Positions 36,263 through 47,612 are shown, numbered from the stretch's first letter. The stretch: DNA of 64,000 bases from Progne subis subis (GCA_022316685.1 JAKJHU010000014.1:5816001-5880000), one strand, 5' to 3'. Numbers and translations are program-made. Notes: generated by a model from the sequence alone, not told the origin.

Positions 36263-37106
36263 CCCCTCATTCAGCTTATTTACAAAATGTTCATATGGGA
36301 GAATGGCAAGCAATCCTCACCACTGCAGACAGCAGGGCAAAAACAAGGAGAGCCAGGTGCTCCAAATAAGAAAATGTCAGGAAGGCTCTACATCTCTGCA
36401 GAGTAGCCTGAGCTATAAATTTTGGCATTGCCACCACTGTGACCTGGAGCCTGGGGGAAGAGAATAGTATAAAAATGATAAATCACAGCCAGAGTTGCAG
36501 ATCTTAATCAGACAAAGAAAGCTGGTTCCATCATCAGACAGATTTATATAATCGCTTACTAATAACGCTGTCTTCTTCCTCCTGTTTCCTTTAGTAAGAC
36601 CCCAGATAACAATCCTGAGGTCACATCCATCCTGGTGGTGGAAGGGACCAGCCTGGCATTCTTTGCCATGCAGGCAGTGTTTCCTTGCATTAATACCTGC
36701 TTGAACAAGAGCAGCTCTCAGGGATGCAGTGGATCTGGGTGCTGAGTGAGCACAGCATCGGGGGAACTTCCCTAACCATTGTTTGTGGTTCTTGTCTTCC
36801 TCACTGCTGTGTCTCCAGCTCCCAGCCACTGCTCTCACTGTGCTCCACTTGCTCCAGCTCCGGAGATTTCCACGGTCAGACCACTGGGATCTTCCTTCCC
36901 CTTACTCTCCCAACAAGCTAAAGAGGTTCTTCCCTTCACTTTTTGGTACAAAGGCTTTTGGATTTTCCTGTCTTATTTTGAATCCTCTCTAACATTTCAC
37001 ACTCTTTCTCGAAGTGGATGTGCCAGACCTCATGGACAGCATTTTCCAGGAATATTTTTCTTTGGTGCCACCACAGTGGCATCCCAGCTGTGTCCCAGTT
37101 GCTCAC

Positions 37107-37431
37107 CTTTTAGGGGAGTCTGATCTCTCTCCTGCTTTGGCGCTTCCCCTACTTGCAACTCCTCAATTTTTGCATCCTCTGAGTATTTGTCAGGTGTCTC
37201 TTCCTTGTCATCAATTAAAAACTGTGGTTGTGGTAGTGCCAGAAAGTCATTCTTGTGGGAGTCCTGGGAAATTACAGTTGCTTGATTTCTTTGTGCAGTT
37301 GCAGATTTAAATTTGTCTTTTAGCTGTGTGTTAGTGTCATTCTGTTTCATTCCATTATCAGAGAAAACATGTTCATTTATTAGTAGTCCTTGCCATATTT
37401 CAGTCTCTAAAGTATCATCCAAGGATTTATA
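37107..37431 (-). CDS. Candidate internal coding exon B of the same unrecognised gene
   Basis: This is a 325-bp open block on the minus strand. It is preceded by a good acceptor (pyrimidine-rich ATTCCTTTATATTACAG) and ends at a strong donor (AAAAG then GTGAGC at 37101-37106). Read in phase 0 from exon A it gives about 108 codons without a stop. It starts YKSLDDTLETEIWQGLL and is rich in D, E, K, N and Q, with no signal peptide, membrane segment or recognisable domain; it looks like a disordered protein segment. If the donor is ignored, the frame runs on to a TGA at about 37030. A weaker alternative donor, CAA then GTAGGG, lies a little upstream and would end the exon in phase 0. That alternative is of interest because candidate exon 35419-35634 needs a phase-0 partner. 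Two splice signals plus a matched phase with exon A make this the best-supported coding piece in the window. Confidence 0.48.
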
Positions 37432-37594
37432 CTGTAATATAAAGGAATAATATTATATCCAGCCAAATACTTTGAATAGTTTAAGAATATTATGTGGCCA
37501 GAACTACTTTTGCCAGATAAATTAAAACAAAAAAACCCCTATTTACTTTGATAGGGACTTATTATTAATTACATGAATGTTAATTAGCACTTAC

Positions 37595-37745
37595 TCTAAA
37601 TGCATTAGTTTCTAAGGAAGAAAACTTTGTTAAGGGAATATCAGTATAATTTGCCTGCTCTGGTGGCGATTCAGTTTGACTCCACCTGGCTGCTCCCTCT
37701 GCCTCATCTCCGATTCCAAAACAAGGCTGGGGTTCCTTCAGTCCT
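37595..37745 (-). CDS. Candidate internal coding exon A of an unrecognised gene
   Basis: The minus strand is open for about 51 codons and ends at a strong splice donor (exon ...TTTAGA, intron GTAAGT; donor at 37589-37594). The peptide contains EPQPCFGIGDEAEG near its start and SSLETNAFR at its end, an acidic, mixed composition unlike the low-complexity random frames elsewhere. The 5' edge is uncertain. The chosen acceptor is GCCCGTTTCAG just upstream of 37745. The frame stays open a further 17 codons or so upstream to an in-frame TGA, so an acceptor nearer 37783 is also possible. The exon ends in phase 0, which matches the phase-0 start of the next candidate exon at 37431. No domain is recognised and no function is assigned. 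It could still be a chance open frame; the donor and the frame match are the main support. Confidence 0.42.
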
Positions 37746-38389
37746 CTGAAACGGGCACTTCTCACAAATCCACGGTCACAGCTCAGGGGATGTCCCCTTC
37801 AGCTGCTGTAAAACTCTTGCATGCCAAAGTTTTGGGTAAGTTAATATAAAAAAACCCAGTCTGACTTTCCTAGCTGACATTCAATTCCCTTCTGTGCTGT
37901 TTTGAGGTCAGGCCACTGTTGAATGTGTCTGTGCTAAGGTATTTTCCCCCCAATATTTTGCAGAAGAATCTGTTGGAGCACTTCTTGCTTTTGCACCTTA
38001 TTTTTTGACAATTAACCATAATACCATAATTCAGACCATTTCTGTTCCCACTGAACTTGAGTTTTTCTTGTGTCATTATTTTCCTCTGGCAAATGTCTGT
38101 AATTTATAGCTTGAAATTAACATTTATGGCGCTTAGCTTCCCTCTTTTCTGTTATATTTATATCAGCTCCCACTTCCCCTCTAAGTGACACTGTTTTATA
38201 GGTTTTTCCCTTTGTTTGGGTTTTTAAAATTTTTACTTATGTGGCAACTTACTTTCTGAACTACAGAATAAAGCCTTGTAAACGTCTTGTAAAATGTTAA
38301 CTGATCCCAAGTATCATTCCTATACTTCAATTTAATTTGCCCTTTTCCACTGAATGCTCTGATAATTGCTTTCAGCTTAGTAAAACCAT

Positions 38390-38530
38390 CCCTTAGAGCA
38401 GCAGCGTGTTAACTGGTGGGACTTTTATTCTTATTACACATAATGAGCGTAATTAATGTGATTTCACGAGGACCGGGTGTCATCAGCAAACTGCTGTAAT
38501 CCAGGTCATTGCAGTGTGTGAATCCCAGCT
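38390..38530. promoter_or_regulatory. Candidate conserved non-coding element
   Basis: TTATTACACATAATGAGCG followed by TAATTAATGTGATTTCACGA contains several homeodomain TAAT cores within 50 bp, then a CpG-containing GAGGACCGGGTGTCATCAGC. Compact unique block lacking ORFs. Confidence 0.35.
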
Positions 38531-38939
38531 GAAATTATATTTTCCCAAACCCCCGTGCTCCTTTCTAATTAAATTTGGGAATTCTCTGGTTGCACATTTT
38601 TGTTGCTGAGGGTAAGAGCATATATTTGTAGCGGCTCTGTAGCCACAAAAACACCACTAGAGAAAGATGAGGGTGCTGGGAGACGGTCTCTGCACCATCC
38701 TCATTTCCCTTGGAGGGAGGAGAGGCAGCGTGGGGAAATGTGTGCCCCTGCGCTGTGAAGCGTGCTGCCCAGACACCTGTACATAACGTGAAGTTAAAGA
38801 GGGGAAATAATGGGGGAGCCCGGCTCTGTTGTCATTTCCATTTGGATCATCCTCATCATCACGTTTCGGGGTGACAGGTACAGAAATAATGTGTGAAAGT
38901 CTCCTTCCGTGGCGCATTCCGAAAGGCTGCACCTGCGGG

Positions 38940-41600
38940 AGATGAGGGTTTGAGCTGTTTGTGTGTCTGTGGGTACGAGGGGACGCCTGCATCTACGGAA
39001 AATTAAATTATGCTTTAGCGCCAAATGCATTTGGGTGGACTGGGAAAGACTCTTGGGAAGATGCTGAGGCTTTCTGCTATGATATTTTCTGGTAATTAAA
39101 CAGTTCTCTATTTTATAATAGTTAGTGAAAATGAGAGTGGTTGGAAGGGTTATTTCTGTCTGTTACCATTAGATTCTCCAGATTTGCTGACCCTGAATAA
39201 TTAAATGTTTTTGATCACTCTGTTTATATTACCTAGAACTGAAGTAATTCTGATCCTTCAGCAAACTTGAAGCACAGCATGGAACATACTGAAAGGCGCC
39301 AAAAGATGAAACATTTCAGTTTTGTGGTTCACATCTGTCTGTCCTGAGACCAGGAGACCATTATAATACACTTAGAGCATTTAAAAGCTCCTCAAGGTTG
39401 AAAGCCCTGATTAGGGCAGTATCTGTTCATGTGTGGGAGTCCTGCCTGTGCCAAACCTGCGAGCAAGGAGCCCTCAGGTCCCTTTTCCATGGGAAAAGAT
39501 GTTAATGGCATTGGGTAGTGGGGAGAAAAAAAAATAGGGGGAAAATGTAATCGAGGAGACCCTGACACTGAAGTGAAAATAGCAATGTGCACATCCATCA
39601 GTTTGTACTGTTTTTACAGAGAGTATAAAATATTTAAGCTGAAGCCATTAATCATCCTGCTCCTCTGTTCTAATCCATGGGAACCACAGGAGGTCACCAA
39701 ATATGCATTTAATATAAAAGAATGAAAAATATTGGAGGGGAAAGTAGTGTAAACTAAGAGCAAGAAACGTTAAGAGCAAAAAAAAAGTCTCAAACAGAAA
39801 TTTTGCTAAAAAATTAAATATTATTTTTACGATGTTCTGTTGGAAAACCATTACATTTTGGGCAGAAATTCAAAATGCATTTAGAATTAGTAAAAAAAAA
39901 AAAAACCCCAAAGATGGAAATTGGTTTTACTTATTGACTTTTTTAAGATACTGCTGGAGTAGGGCATTCTCTGTTTTGTTTATTTTGATAAAATCCCAAT
40001 ATTTCTCATGGAAAACAGATGCTTCTTGTAGAACCCATTGCCAGTTCACGTTCCAGGTTTCCATCAGGTAATTTTGATGGATGTTTTAAACCCCTCACAC
40101 CACTTGGGCTGATATTGTCCCTCCAAATTTCAACACTTGAAGGTGAGAGGGGATGGTGGTGCCTTTCCCTGCCTTCACTGGATGTGAGCGTGGAAAGGGA
40201 ATCCAGGGGCTGTGGCTAAGCTGCATCCCTGTGATTTATCCGATATTGTTTGGGTTTCCTGGAGTTTGCCTGGCTGTGGATTAATTTATTCACTGATGGT
40301 ACAACGGAGTGCGGGGCTGGCACTGCTGGGAGGGGATATCTTGGTGCAGGAAGCCAAGGGGTGACAGAAGGAGAGTTTCACTGCCCAGCCAAAGGCTGGA
40401 AGGTGGAAATATTTCCATTATGTTCCCAGGTATCCCACTGCCTGCTGGAAGAGCTCAAAGAGCTCTGCTGTGCCTTGTGCTGCCTGGGAATGAGGGAGGG
40501 ACAGGGCAGAACCGTGGGCTTCCAAAACCTGCATTCAGCCTTGGCACAATACAGCCACTGTGGAAGAAGACATTAGGAACAAAAAATAACGCTTGAAGCT
40601 TCAAGAGCGGGCTGCCAGAATTATTAAGAAAAACATCAAGATGATGCCATTAAAAACAGATGGGGATTCTATAAAGTATTGAAAAGAAAATGTTTAATTA
40701 TGAGCCTTATGCAAAACCCATCAAAGTTGGATTAATATTATAGTGCTGTTGCTGTAGAGGGTTTAAGTAGTCCGTGGTGGAACATTAATCTTTCACTCCT
40801 TTAAAAATAATGTTTTCCTTTTGTTGATGACAAATTCCATCTCTTCACTGTTGAAATCATATATCCAGATTAATAGCATCTAACATAATGAAATCAAAAG
40901 GCGCAGGTAATATGGATTAGTTTAGGAAACAGCAACGAGGGGAAAAAAAAAAGCCCCAAGGGGGGGAAAAAGCTTCACAGGATGAGTGCTTTTGTCAACA
41001 TCACTGTATTTTTTCCTGTTGTTAAAAGATAAAGGGGAAGTCTCTGTTCATAGGTATCCTTGTCTTGGATATTTTGTCATGTACATCTGATGTACATCGA
41101 TACTGTCTCTAGTAGTGTGTCATTCATAGGATGCTCTGCAATTTTTTGGGGTGAGGGGATCTTGTTTGTCTCAAGTCTCTGACAGTTTGCCCGTGGCTGC
41201 ACAATCTGAGCACCTCTGGAAAAAATTGCTGCCACAAACTTGCCTCTCCCAACTCAGCTGGCTGGAAAAGCTTGAAAAAGGTTTTGGGGTTTTACCTAGT
41301 AAATGTGTCTGAAGTGTGGCGTTGCTGGTGGAAGGAGGGTTATTTTGGGAATGCAGGGCTGCTTTTCCCCCTTGCCATGGCATCGCTCTGCCCCCTGTGC
41401 CTGGGGTGGTTTTGGTGGATGTTGTGCTCACACAGACCTGTCACTGCCTGGCAGTCCCTATTCCTTCCAGGATCTGTGCTGCCTCCCTGCCTGAAGAGAT
41501 TTGCACCCCAGACTTTTTCCTTCTTCATTGATTAGTTTGGGCATTGGAGGAGATGGGATTTTTTTTTTTTTTTCCCCTTTTCGCATGTGTCATGAAGCTT
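38940..41600. other. Non-coding sequence
   Basis: Holds candidate element 40560-40925. The 40250-40596 frames are Gly/Cys/Leu-rich chance frames. A pyrimidine tract lies at 41559-41580. Confidence 0.5.
40560..40925. promoter_or_regulatory. Candidate conserved non-coding element
   Basis: Dense TAAT/ATTA cores (TTGGATTAATATTATAGTGC, GGAACATTAATCTTTCACTC, CCAGATTAATAGCATC) plus a TTTGTTGATGACAAATT near-palindrome. No ORF or repeat. Resembles a homeodomain-bound enhancer; inference only. Confidence 0.35.
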
Positions 41601-41609
41601 TTGAATTCC

Positions 41610-41749
41610 TGGAAGTGTCCAAGGCAAGATTGAAGGGGGACACAAACAATTTGATCTAATGAGTGGCACCCTGACCATGGTGAGGTGCTGGAACTAAATG
41701 ATCTCTAAGGTCCATTCCAACCCAAACCATTCTGTGGTTCTGTGATTTC
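41610..41749 (+). repeat. CR1 LINE 3' end (truncated copy)
   Basis: The sequence runs from TGGAAGTGTCCAAGGCAAG through GGTGCTGGAACTAAATGATC to CCATTCCAACCCAAACCATT and ends in two degenerate copies of the CR1 tail octamer (ATTCTGTG, GTTCTGTG). This is the 3' untranslated end of a chicken-repeat-1 retrotransposon in sense orientation, 5'-truncated as most copies are. It carries no coding capacity. Confidence 0.88.
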
Positions 41750-42885
41750 TTTCCCTCGTGGAGTTGGGCACAAGTGTGAGCTGCTGCTTTGGGTGGGAGA
41801 AAACTCCAAAGTGAAACCTTTCCCTCCAGTCTCTCTCATCCTGGTGTCTGAGCTTGGGCTTTTTGTATAAATAAGGCAAGGAGGTTTTGATCCCGTGTTC
41901 TGTCTCCTCTCCTGTTCTCTCTTTTGTTCTGGGCTGTAGTGCTGGGAGCATCAATCTGTGTGTTGGCATTCACTGCCCTGGCCCTCCACCACGTGCCTTT
42001 CCAACATTTGCAGCCAACTTTTGTGCACAAAGCTCTACCTGTGCTGCTTAAAACTCAGCTGCTTTATCAGTGAACCACAGGGTCAAAAACCTGTTGCTGC
42101 ATTCACTCAATACTACAGGAATAATTTTTCTTTTCCCCTTCCACCCCTCCAAAAATTTTTTTTTAGAATAATCTGTGCTTTATTGAATCACCAGGTACAC
42201 CAAAAGCAGGCTCTTATTTTAGCAAAAATATCAACACTGACTGCCAAGGTAGATTTAAGGTGTTCATTACAAAATATTTTGTCCTGGGCTTTAAGAATAA
42301 TGCGCTTTCAGTACAAAGAAACAGTTATTCCGAACACTGGACTTTTTTTCTTTTTTTCTTTTAGTTATTTACAATAGGTTTCAAGATTTAGAATTACCAT
42401 GAAAGATTTACTTATATTGCAGTTCATGTAAAATTTAAAATCAATAAAGTAAATAAATTTAGCTTGTCTGCCCAAATCGATTTCCTCCTATGCTAACGCA
42501 GCCCTGTAATGCTGCACTTCCTTATCTCCCATGTCATCCTCCAGTGATAATTTCGGGCTGGAATGGGGCTGTGTTATCATGTCCTCTGCAACATAGTGTT
42601 CCTCTGAGCCTCCTGCCACTTCAGTATTTCAAACCTGGCTTTGGAGCCTCACCTTCCACTGGATGGGGAGCTGCCGGTGCAGGGAGCCAGGACCCAGCTT
42701 CCTCCCCCTCGGAGCAGCCCTGTGCTCTCACAGCTGATAATGAGGAAAGGGAATATTGCTGCCAAAAGAGGGGCAGGTATCTGGGCTTGGACACAGGCAG
42801 GATATGCACGCACAAGGGCTGAAATGTTCTTTGGCAGGGCAACCCCACTGGAGAGGGGAAAAGGATTGTTCCTTGTGATCCCCAC

Positions 42886-42915
42886 TTTTTTTTTTTCTTC
42901 TTTTTTTTTTTTTTT
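42886..42915. repeat. Interrupted T tract
   Basis: T11 CTTC T15; crossed by Lys-rich or Phe-rich artefact frames. Confidence 0.9.
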
Positions 42916-42969
42916 CCTCCAAAGATGCCAGTGGTTGGGGACAAGCAGAGCTTCCTTTTTAGTTGTTTA

Positions 42970-43013
42970 CTATTATTATTATTTATTATCATCATTATCA
43001 TTATCATTATTAA
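42970..43013. repeat. (ATT)n/(ATC)n trinucleotide microsatellite
   Basis: TATTATTATTATTTATTATC then ATCATTATC units. Confidence 0.88.
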
Positions 43014-43770
43014 TTTAGGGTGTTTTTTTAGTTGTAGGATTTTAATGATTATGAAAAGCAAATGTGTTCCTCCACCCTTTACACTGGTATTTTCCTCAGT
43101 GTGAGATGGGGCAGTGGCGGTGTGCTCACAAAGAGGAGAGATCCCCAATGATGGATTTTCCTTGGGTTTGTCCTCTTTTTTTATACAGATGCCTTGGTCA
43201 GTTGTCAAGCTGACACACCGGTGGGGGATGCCCTGGCATGACTGAAATGCCAGGCTGATGGAAAGCACTCGGTCAGGAACTCAGTATCCAGTTCCAGGTT
43301 TTACCCTTGGCAGTCTCATCAGTGTTCCCTGTGGAATCACAAATGATAATATAAACCATGGACCTACCTTGCAGTGCTGTCGAGTGTGCTCAGCAGACAC
43401 AGCTGCCCCATTCATAGGGTTTGCAGCAATAATAATCTAAAACTGGTGAACTTTAAAAATATTGGATTTACTTATTAAAAAAGGAAACTTATAAATACAA
43501 GTGCTTTGATTCTGAGTCTGGCAAAAGGGTAACTTTTTATAGTCACACAAACACTGTTCTTTTAAGGCAGTACTCTGGTTTCATGTGTAGTGAAATGTTC
43601 CTTTTTTATTACTTGTGAAAGAAAAGAAAATATCAGCCCCGTCTGTCAGTGCTGCTGTGGAGTTTAAGATGGAGCACCCTTCCGGAAGCTGCAAGAGAGA
43701 TGTCTATAAAATGTTAGGCTGACTTTAAAGAAAAACAAAAAAGAGAACAGAAAACAGAAAAAAGAGAGGG

Positions 43771-43800
43771 CATAATTATATAATAATAATTATAAAAAAA
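43771..43800. repeat. (ATA)n-rich simple sequence
   Basis: ATAATTATATAATAATAATT followed by an A run. Confidence 0.75.
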
Positions 43801-45085
43801 GAGGAACAGATCTCTTTCTGGTTTAAGTTGGGATAAATTCAAGTGGAACCAGTGATGTACTGCATTCATACCAGTTCAGCAGCAAGAGGTCTGTGTATGT
43901 CCGAAACCCAGCAGTTTGAGCAAATAAATACAAGCTATGTAATCAGTTTTATTTGTTTTCTGAGTCATGTCTGGTGCATGGAGGAGAAGAGGCTCCAGTT
44001 AGAGGAGTGGATTAGAGGAGTGGAGTTGTCCTTCCGGCTGGAGCTGATGGTGAACTTGGAGCATTAATCCATGGGAAGTCCAGGATCACCCTTTTGGCTC
44101 TGTAGCTGCCAGCAGGTTTGCAGGTGATTTGGAGCATGTTGTGGTTCTAGCCCAAATACAATCCTTAAACCATCCTGGCCAGCCTCGGAGAAAACAGGAC
44201 GTGCTGGATTGGGTATGTGCATTAATGACCGGGTTTCCCAGAGCCGCAGAGCTGTACAACTCCTGAGGCTGTTTGTCACCACAAAACTTGGCTGAGATGT
44301 GGGGAATTGGGCTAATTAAGAACACGTTAAACACAGCTCTGCAGTAACAGCAGCTGACTGGCACGCTGTCTGGAACAGGAGGCTTACTGAGCCTGACTGT
44401 CACGAAGCTGAGAAAGGAAGAGCCTGTCGTTTTATTAACTGCAAAATCGTCTTTGATTGCATTAGCGAGGCTCTCCCGCAGCAACCAAGGCTGATTTTCC
44501 GGGGAAGGCAGAGTGGGTGCCCGCAGGGGAACGCTGTGCTCTGAAGGTCAGCCCGGGCTTTCATTTCTTCCCCCTGATTTTTGATAAAGAGCTCTATGTT
44601 GTCAGAAAGGAGCAGCGGTGGTTGCCCTCCTAAGTACCTACGGATAGGCTTGAGCAAGTGCTTAGTCTGAAAACTACGGAGCGTCAAGTCAAGAGACTCC
44701 TGTCCTGTTCTGCACCGCCGGGAACCAGCGCTTCTCCTGGCGCCGAGATAGGGGCAACAAAAGGGCTGCAGTCACCCACTCAGAAAAGGGTTCAGCCCAA
44801 ACTTTGGAGATCTTTTTCCTTTCTAATTTGCCTATTTAGTAAATAGGTTTAAAAAAAAAAAAATCCCATACAGTGCCACTTTTAATTGTATTATCTGCTG
44901 GTTTTTCACTGGGGATATAAGCTCTGTCCCTGCACGAGGCAACTGAGGTTTAATTCTGCACCCAAGAAGTGGCAATGCTCTGCTGCTCTGCAGGAAAAAC
45001 CCTGTCCATGCAAAGCAGAAACACTCAGGACCAGCCAGGAATATTTCTGAGCGTATGTAATCTGTGCAGGGCTCGCAGACTTTAT

Positions 45086-45292
45086 TTAAACCTTCAACTT
45101 TTCTACACTTAGGTTGTCAAACATTTTAAGACTATCCACCAAGTCATCGCTTCTACTCCTTGTGTTTAGGTTTGCAGAATTTGATTTCAAGTTATGTTCT
45201 TTTTTTAATGGAGGGTTTTTGTTTTTCTTTTCAAGCAGTGGAAGCACCCTCTTCTCCCTGTTTAGCCTGAGGATGCTGAGCTGGTTCCTCAA
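45086..45292 (-). pseudogene. Possible decayed coding fragment or terminal exon
   Basis: The minus strand is open for 68 codons rich in K, N, L and S, ending SDDLVDSLKMFDNLSVEKL plus two residues and TAA. An AATAAA hexamer overlaps the stop region. Just upstream, a second frame is also open (MAELTVSIEEPAQHPQAKQ, then GEEGASTA) and terminates exactly where the first frame begins to look protein-like. One coding segment interrupted by a single-base frameshift, as in a pseudogene, would give this picture; two chance frames would too. No poly-A tail or target-site duplication is visible and the parent is not recognised. Confidence 0.2.
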
Positions 45293-46379
45293 TGCTCACT
45301 GTTAACTCAGCCATCGACACAGTGACTTCTGTCTGTTGTTTTACAGAGTTCTCACGAGCATAACAGCCGAGAAATATGAAGCTGTGACACTCTTTATTGA
45401 CTCATACCATGTGGTTAATCCAGTATTTCCTTTGAGAGGGGTGGTATGATAACAGACTGTTGTTTTAATTTTAATGGCTGCGATCCTGTACGATTTGGGG
45501 TGCAATAATTAGGTTGTGAGAATAGCTGAAAACAGATAAAGGGGTGGATAAGGCTGACAAGCCCTTATGTTATTAACTTTGCCGTATCAAGTCTTTATAT
45601 TGATCCAGCTGCCTGAGTCTTGTATGTACTCCTCCACCTTGAGTTGTAGATAAGATTAAATTCATGTCTGTGCTCATCCTTCTCAAGATAAAGAAAAAAG
45701 ATACTGGAGGAGGGACATGGTATCCAATGGGCAACCTTGGTTCACAGAGGTGTCTGGTGTCCTTGTTCCCATATGCACAAACCCAACTGTGGATGTCAAA
45801 CTCTGCCAGTGTTTCACCTTCTGTGTCTTACCCTCTCTGAACTGAGAAGCTGCTCTGAACAAAACGCTTTGTGCAAACCATGGAAACATAAAAGTAGGAT
45901 CTTAGCCCTTATTAATTTAATGGTGTCTCCTAGAAAGCTGTAAATCTAACCGTGAAAAATAGAAGGAAAAAAAAAACCCAAAAAACCTCCTGGCACCAAA
46001 AAGAGCATAAAACTCCATATCCATAGTGCAAGGAAAATATGAGAAGGTAGAGCAAGGGGTCATATGGATTTGGGACAAACCTGGCTTGACACCACTCAGT
46101 CCTTGGTTTCCCTGAGGCTGGAGGGGACGTGGAGCATGTCCCCATCCCTTTCACGTGCTCCAGGAAGCAGGATGGAGAGTCTCAGTGATGTCTTAACGTG
46201 GGAAAAAGACAGGATTTATTTGCTGTCCTGCACTTTTCTGCTCCTACAGCACAGAGTTCGAAATGCAAATAGGCTTAGAAGGTTTTTAGAAAGTTATACT
46301 TTCAGTCATTTTATCGGCCAGCTCCAGCTGCTGCCATTTCAGGTTGGCGGTGGCTGTTTTCCGTCCTCTCACACAAGTC

Positions 46380-47118
46380 CCGTGCGATCCCAGGTACGAG
46401 CGCATCCCTCAGCACCAAGCTCGGTGTTTCGCATGCCCCCAGCGCGGTTCCTCCGCGCTATCTCCCAAATCAGCCCCGCACCTCCTCCTCCTCCTCGTTT
46501 ATCAGCCAGAGCACACAGATAACATCCTCGTGACGTGGCCCTGACCTTTGTCAACCTTTGTTAAGGCTCCATCTGAAGTCCGGCCGAGTGTTTGTAAACA
46601 GGATGTAATTAAGGCTGGGAACTGACAGCGCCTGATGGGAGGACAATGCGGAGCTGGCGGGACCCGGGCTGTCAGATGTCCGCCCGCATTGTGCTGCCGG
46701 TGCCGTCGTGGTAATTGGTGTCCTCTGGCCGAAGGAAGTGCACTCAACTCGGATTAATCTGCCGCGGTGCGGGGGCCATCCCTGCGAGCCGCGGGTGTTT
46801 CCTCCGATAAACCCCGAGCGGGGCGGAGGCAGCGGCAGGAGCCGCGAAAGCCCAGACCGCGCTGACAGGTGCCCGCCGAAAACTGGGAACAGGAAAGGTG
46901 TGGGGCGACAAAAGCTGGCGAACACACGGCGTCTTCGCAGCTCGCCTTATCGGCCGGGCGAGCGGGGCAGGTCGAGGGCTTATCGCGGCTCGGCGCGGCC
47001 GGAGCGGGAGCGGGATGAGCCGGGGAAGGGATGCGGAGAGCGCCGGCTGCGGGCGCGGATGGATGGATGGGGCGGCTGGAGAGACGGCTTCAGAGCCACG
47101 CTTCGTCCGGGACAAAGT
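46380..47118. promoter_or_regulatory. CpG island with GATA-type and forkhead sites
   Basis: CpG dinucleotides become frequent from about 46380 and dense between 46550 and 47118 (for example GCGGCTCGGCGCGGCCGGAG), against a CpG-poor background. It contains GATA cores at 46311-46315 (just outside), 46499-46504, 46518-46522, 46806-46810, 46947-46951 and 46980-46984, and a fused forkhead pair TGTTTGTAAACA at 46589-46600. There is no TATA box or clear first exon. Open frames on both strands (for example 46708-47175) are Arg/Pro/Gly-rich products of base composition and are not called. It may be the promoter of an unannotated transcript, the 5' end of a gene outside the window, or a CpG-rich developmental enhancer. 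Confidence 0.72.
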
Positions 47119-47126
47119 TTAGAAAC

Positions 47127-47612
47127 CACACACACGCACATAGATATATGTGTGGGTTTTAAAACTTTTTTTTAATATATATACACAGCCCCCCCCAATA
47201 TATACACATATATGAATGTATATATAAATATATATACACATATACATGTGTATATATACACACATATACATATAAAAAGTTTTAATTTATATAATTATAA
47301 TAATTTATATAATAAATTTATATAATATATACATATAATACACAATATATTATACACAATACAATATGATATATGATATATGATATATGATACATAATAC
47401 ATAATACATAATATAATATACATTATACAATATACAATATATATCCCCTCTATATATGTGTGTGTTTTTAAAACTTTATATATATATATAAAGTTAAAAA
47501 CCACTTTATATGTTTTATGTATGTACATATATGTGTGTGTGTATATATGTATACACACACACACACATCTATATAAAGTGTATATATGCACCTACATCTA
47601 CACGCATACACA
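47127..47612. repeat. Compound (TA)n/(CA)n microsatellite, inverted-repeat rich
   Basis: About 480 bp of TATATACACATATACATG-type units with sub-blocks of ATATATG/ATGATA units (47370-47440), (TG)n and (CA)n on both sides. The sequence is close to self-complementary over long distances. It directly abuts the right edge of the CpG island. ORFs within it (for example YIYIYTHTHICTYI-type peptides) are artefacts. Confidence 0.92.

Larger units (their letters stand above)
41750..46310. other. Non-coding sequence between CR1 tail and CpG island
   Basis: Simple repeats at 42.9-43.0 and 43.8 kb and the possible decayed coding fragment at 45.1-45.3 kb. No intact gene. Confidence 0.5.

Noticed and set aside
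36392..36450. Minus-strand exon candidate after CTCTTCCCCCAG
   Set aside because: The acceptor is strong, but in the phase supplied by exon B it reaches a stop within 13 codons, and the only donor (GTAGAG) is weak; the peptide has no character.
46708..47175. 155-codon + frame and 123/124-codon minus frames in the CpG island
   Set aside because: Arg/Pro/Gly-rich on both strands at once, a product of GC-rich, stop-poor DNA; no start context or donor that stands out.
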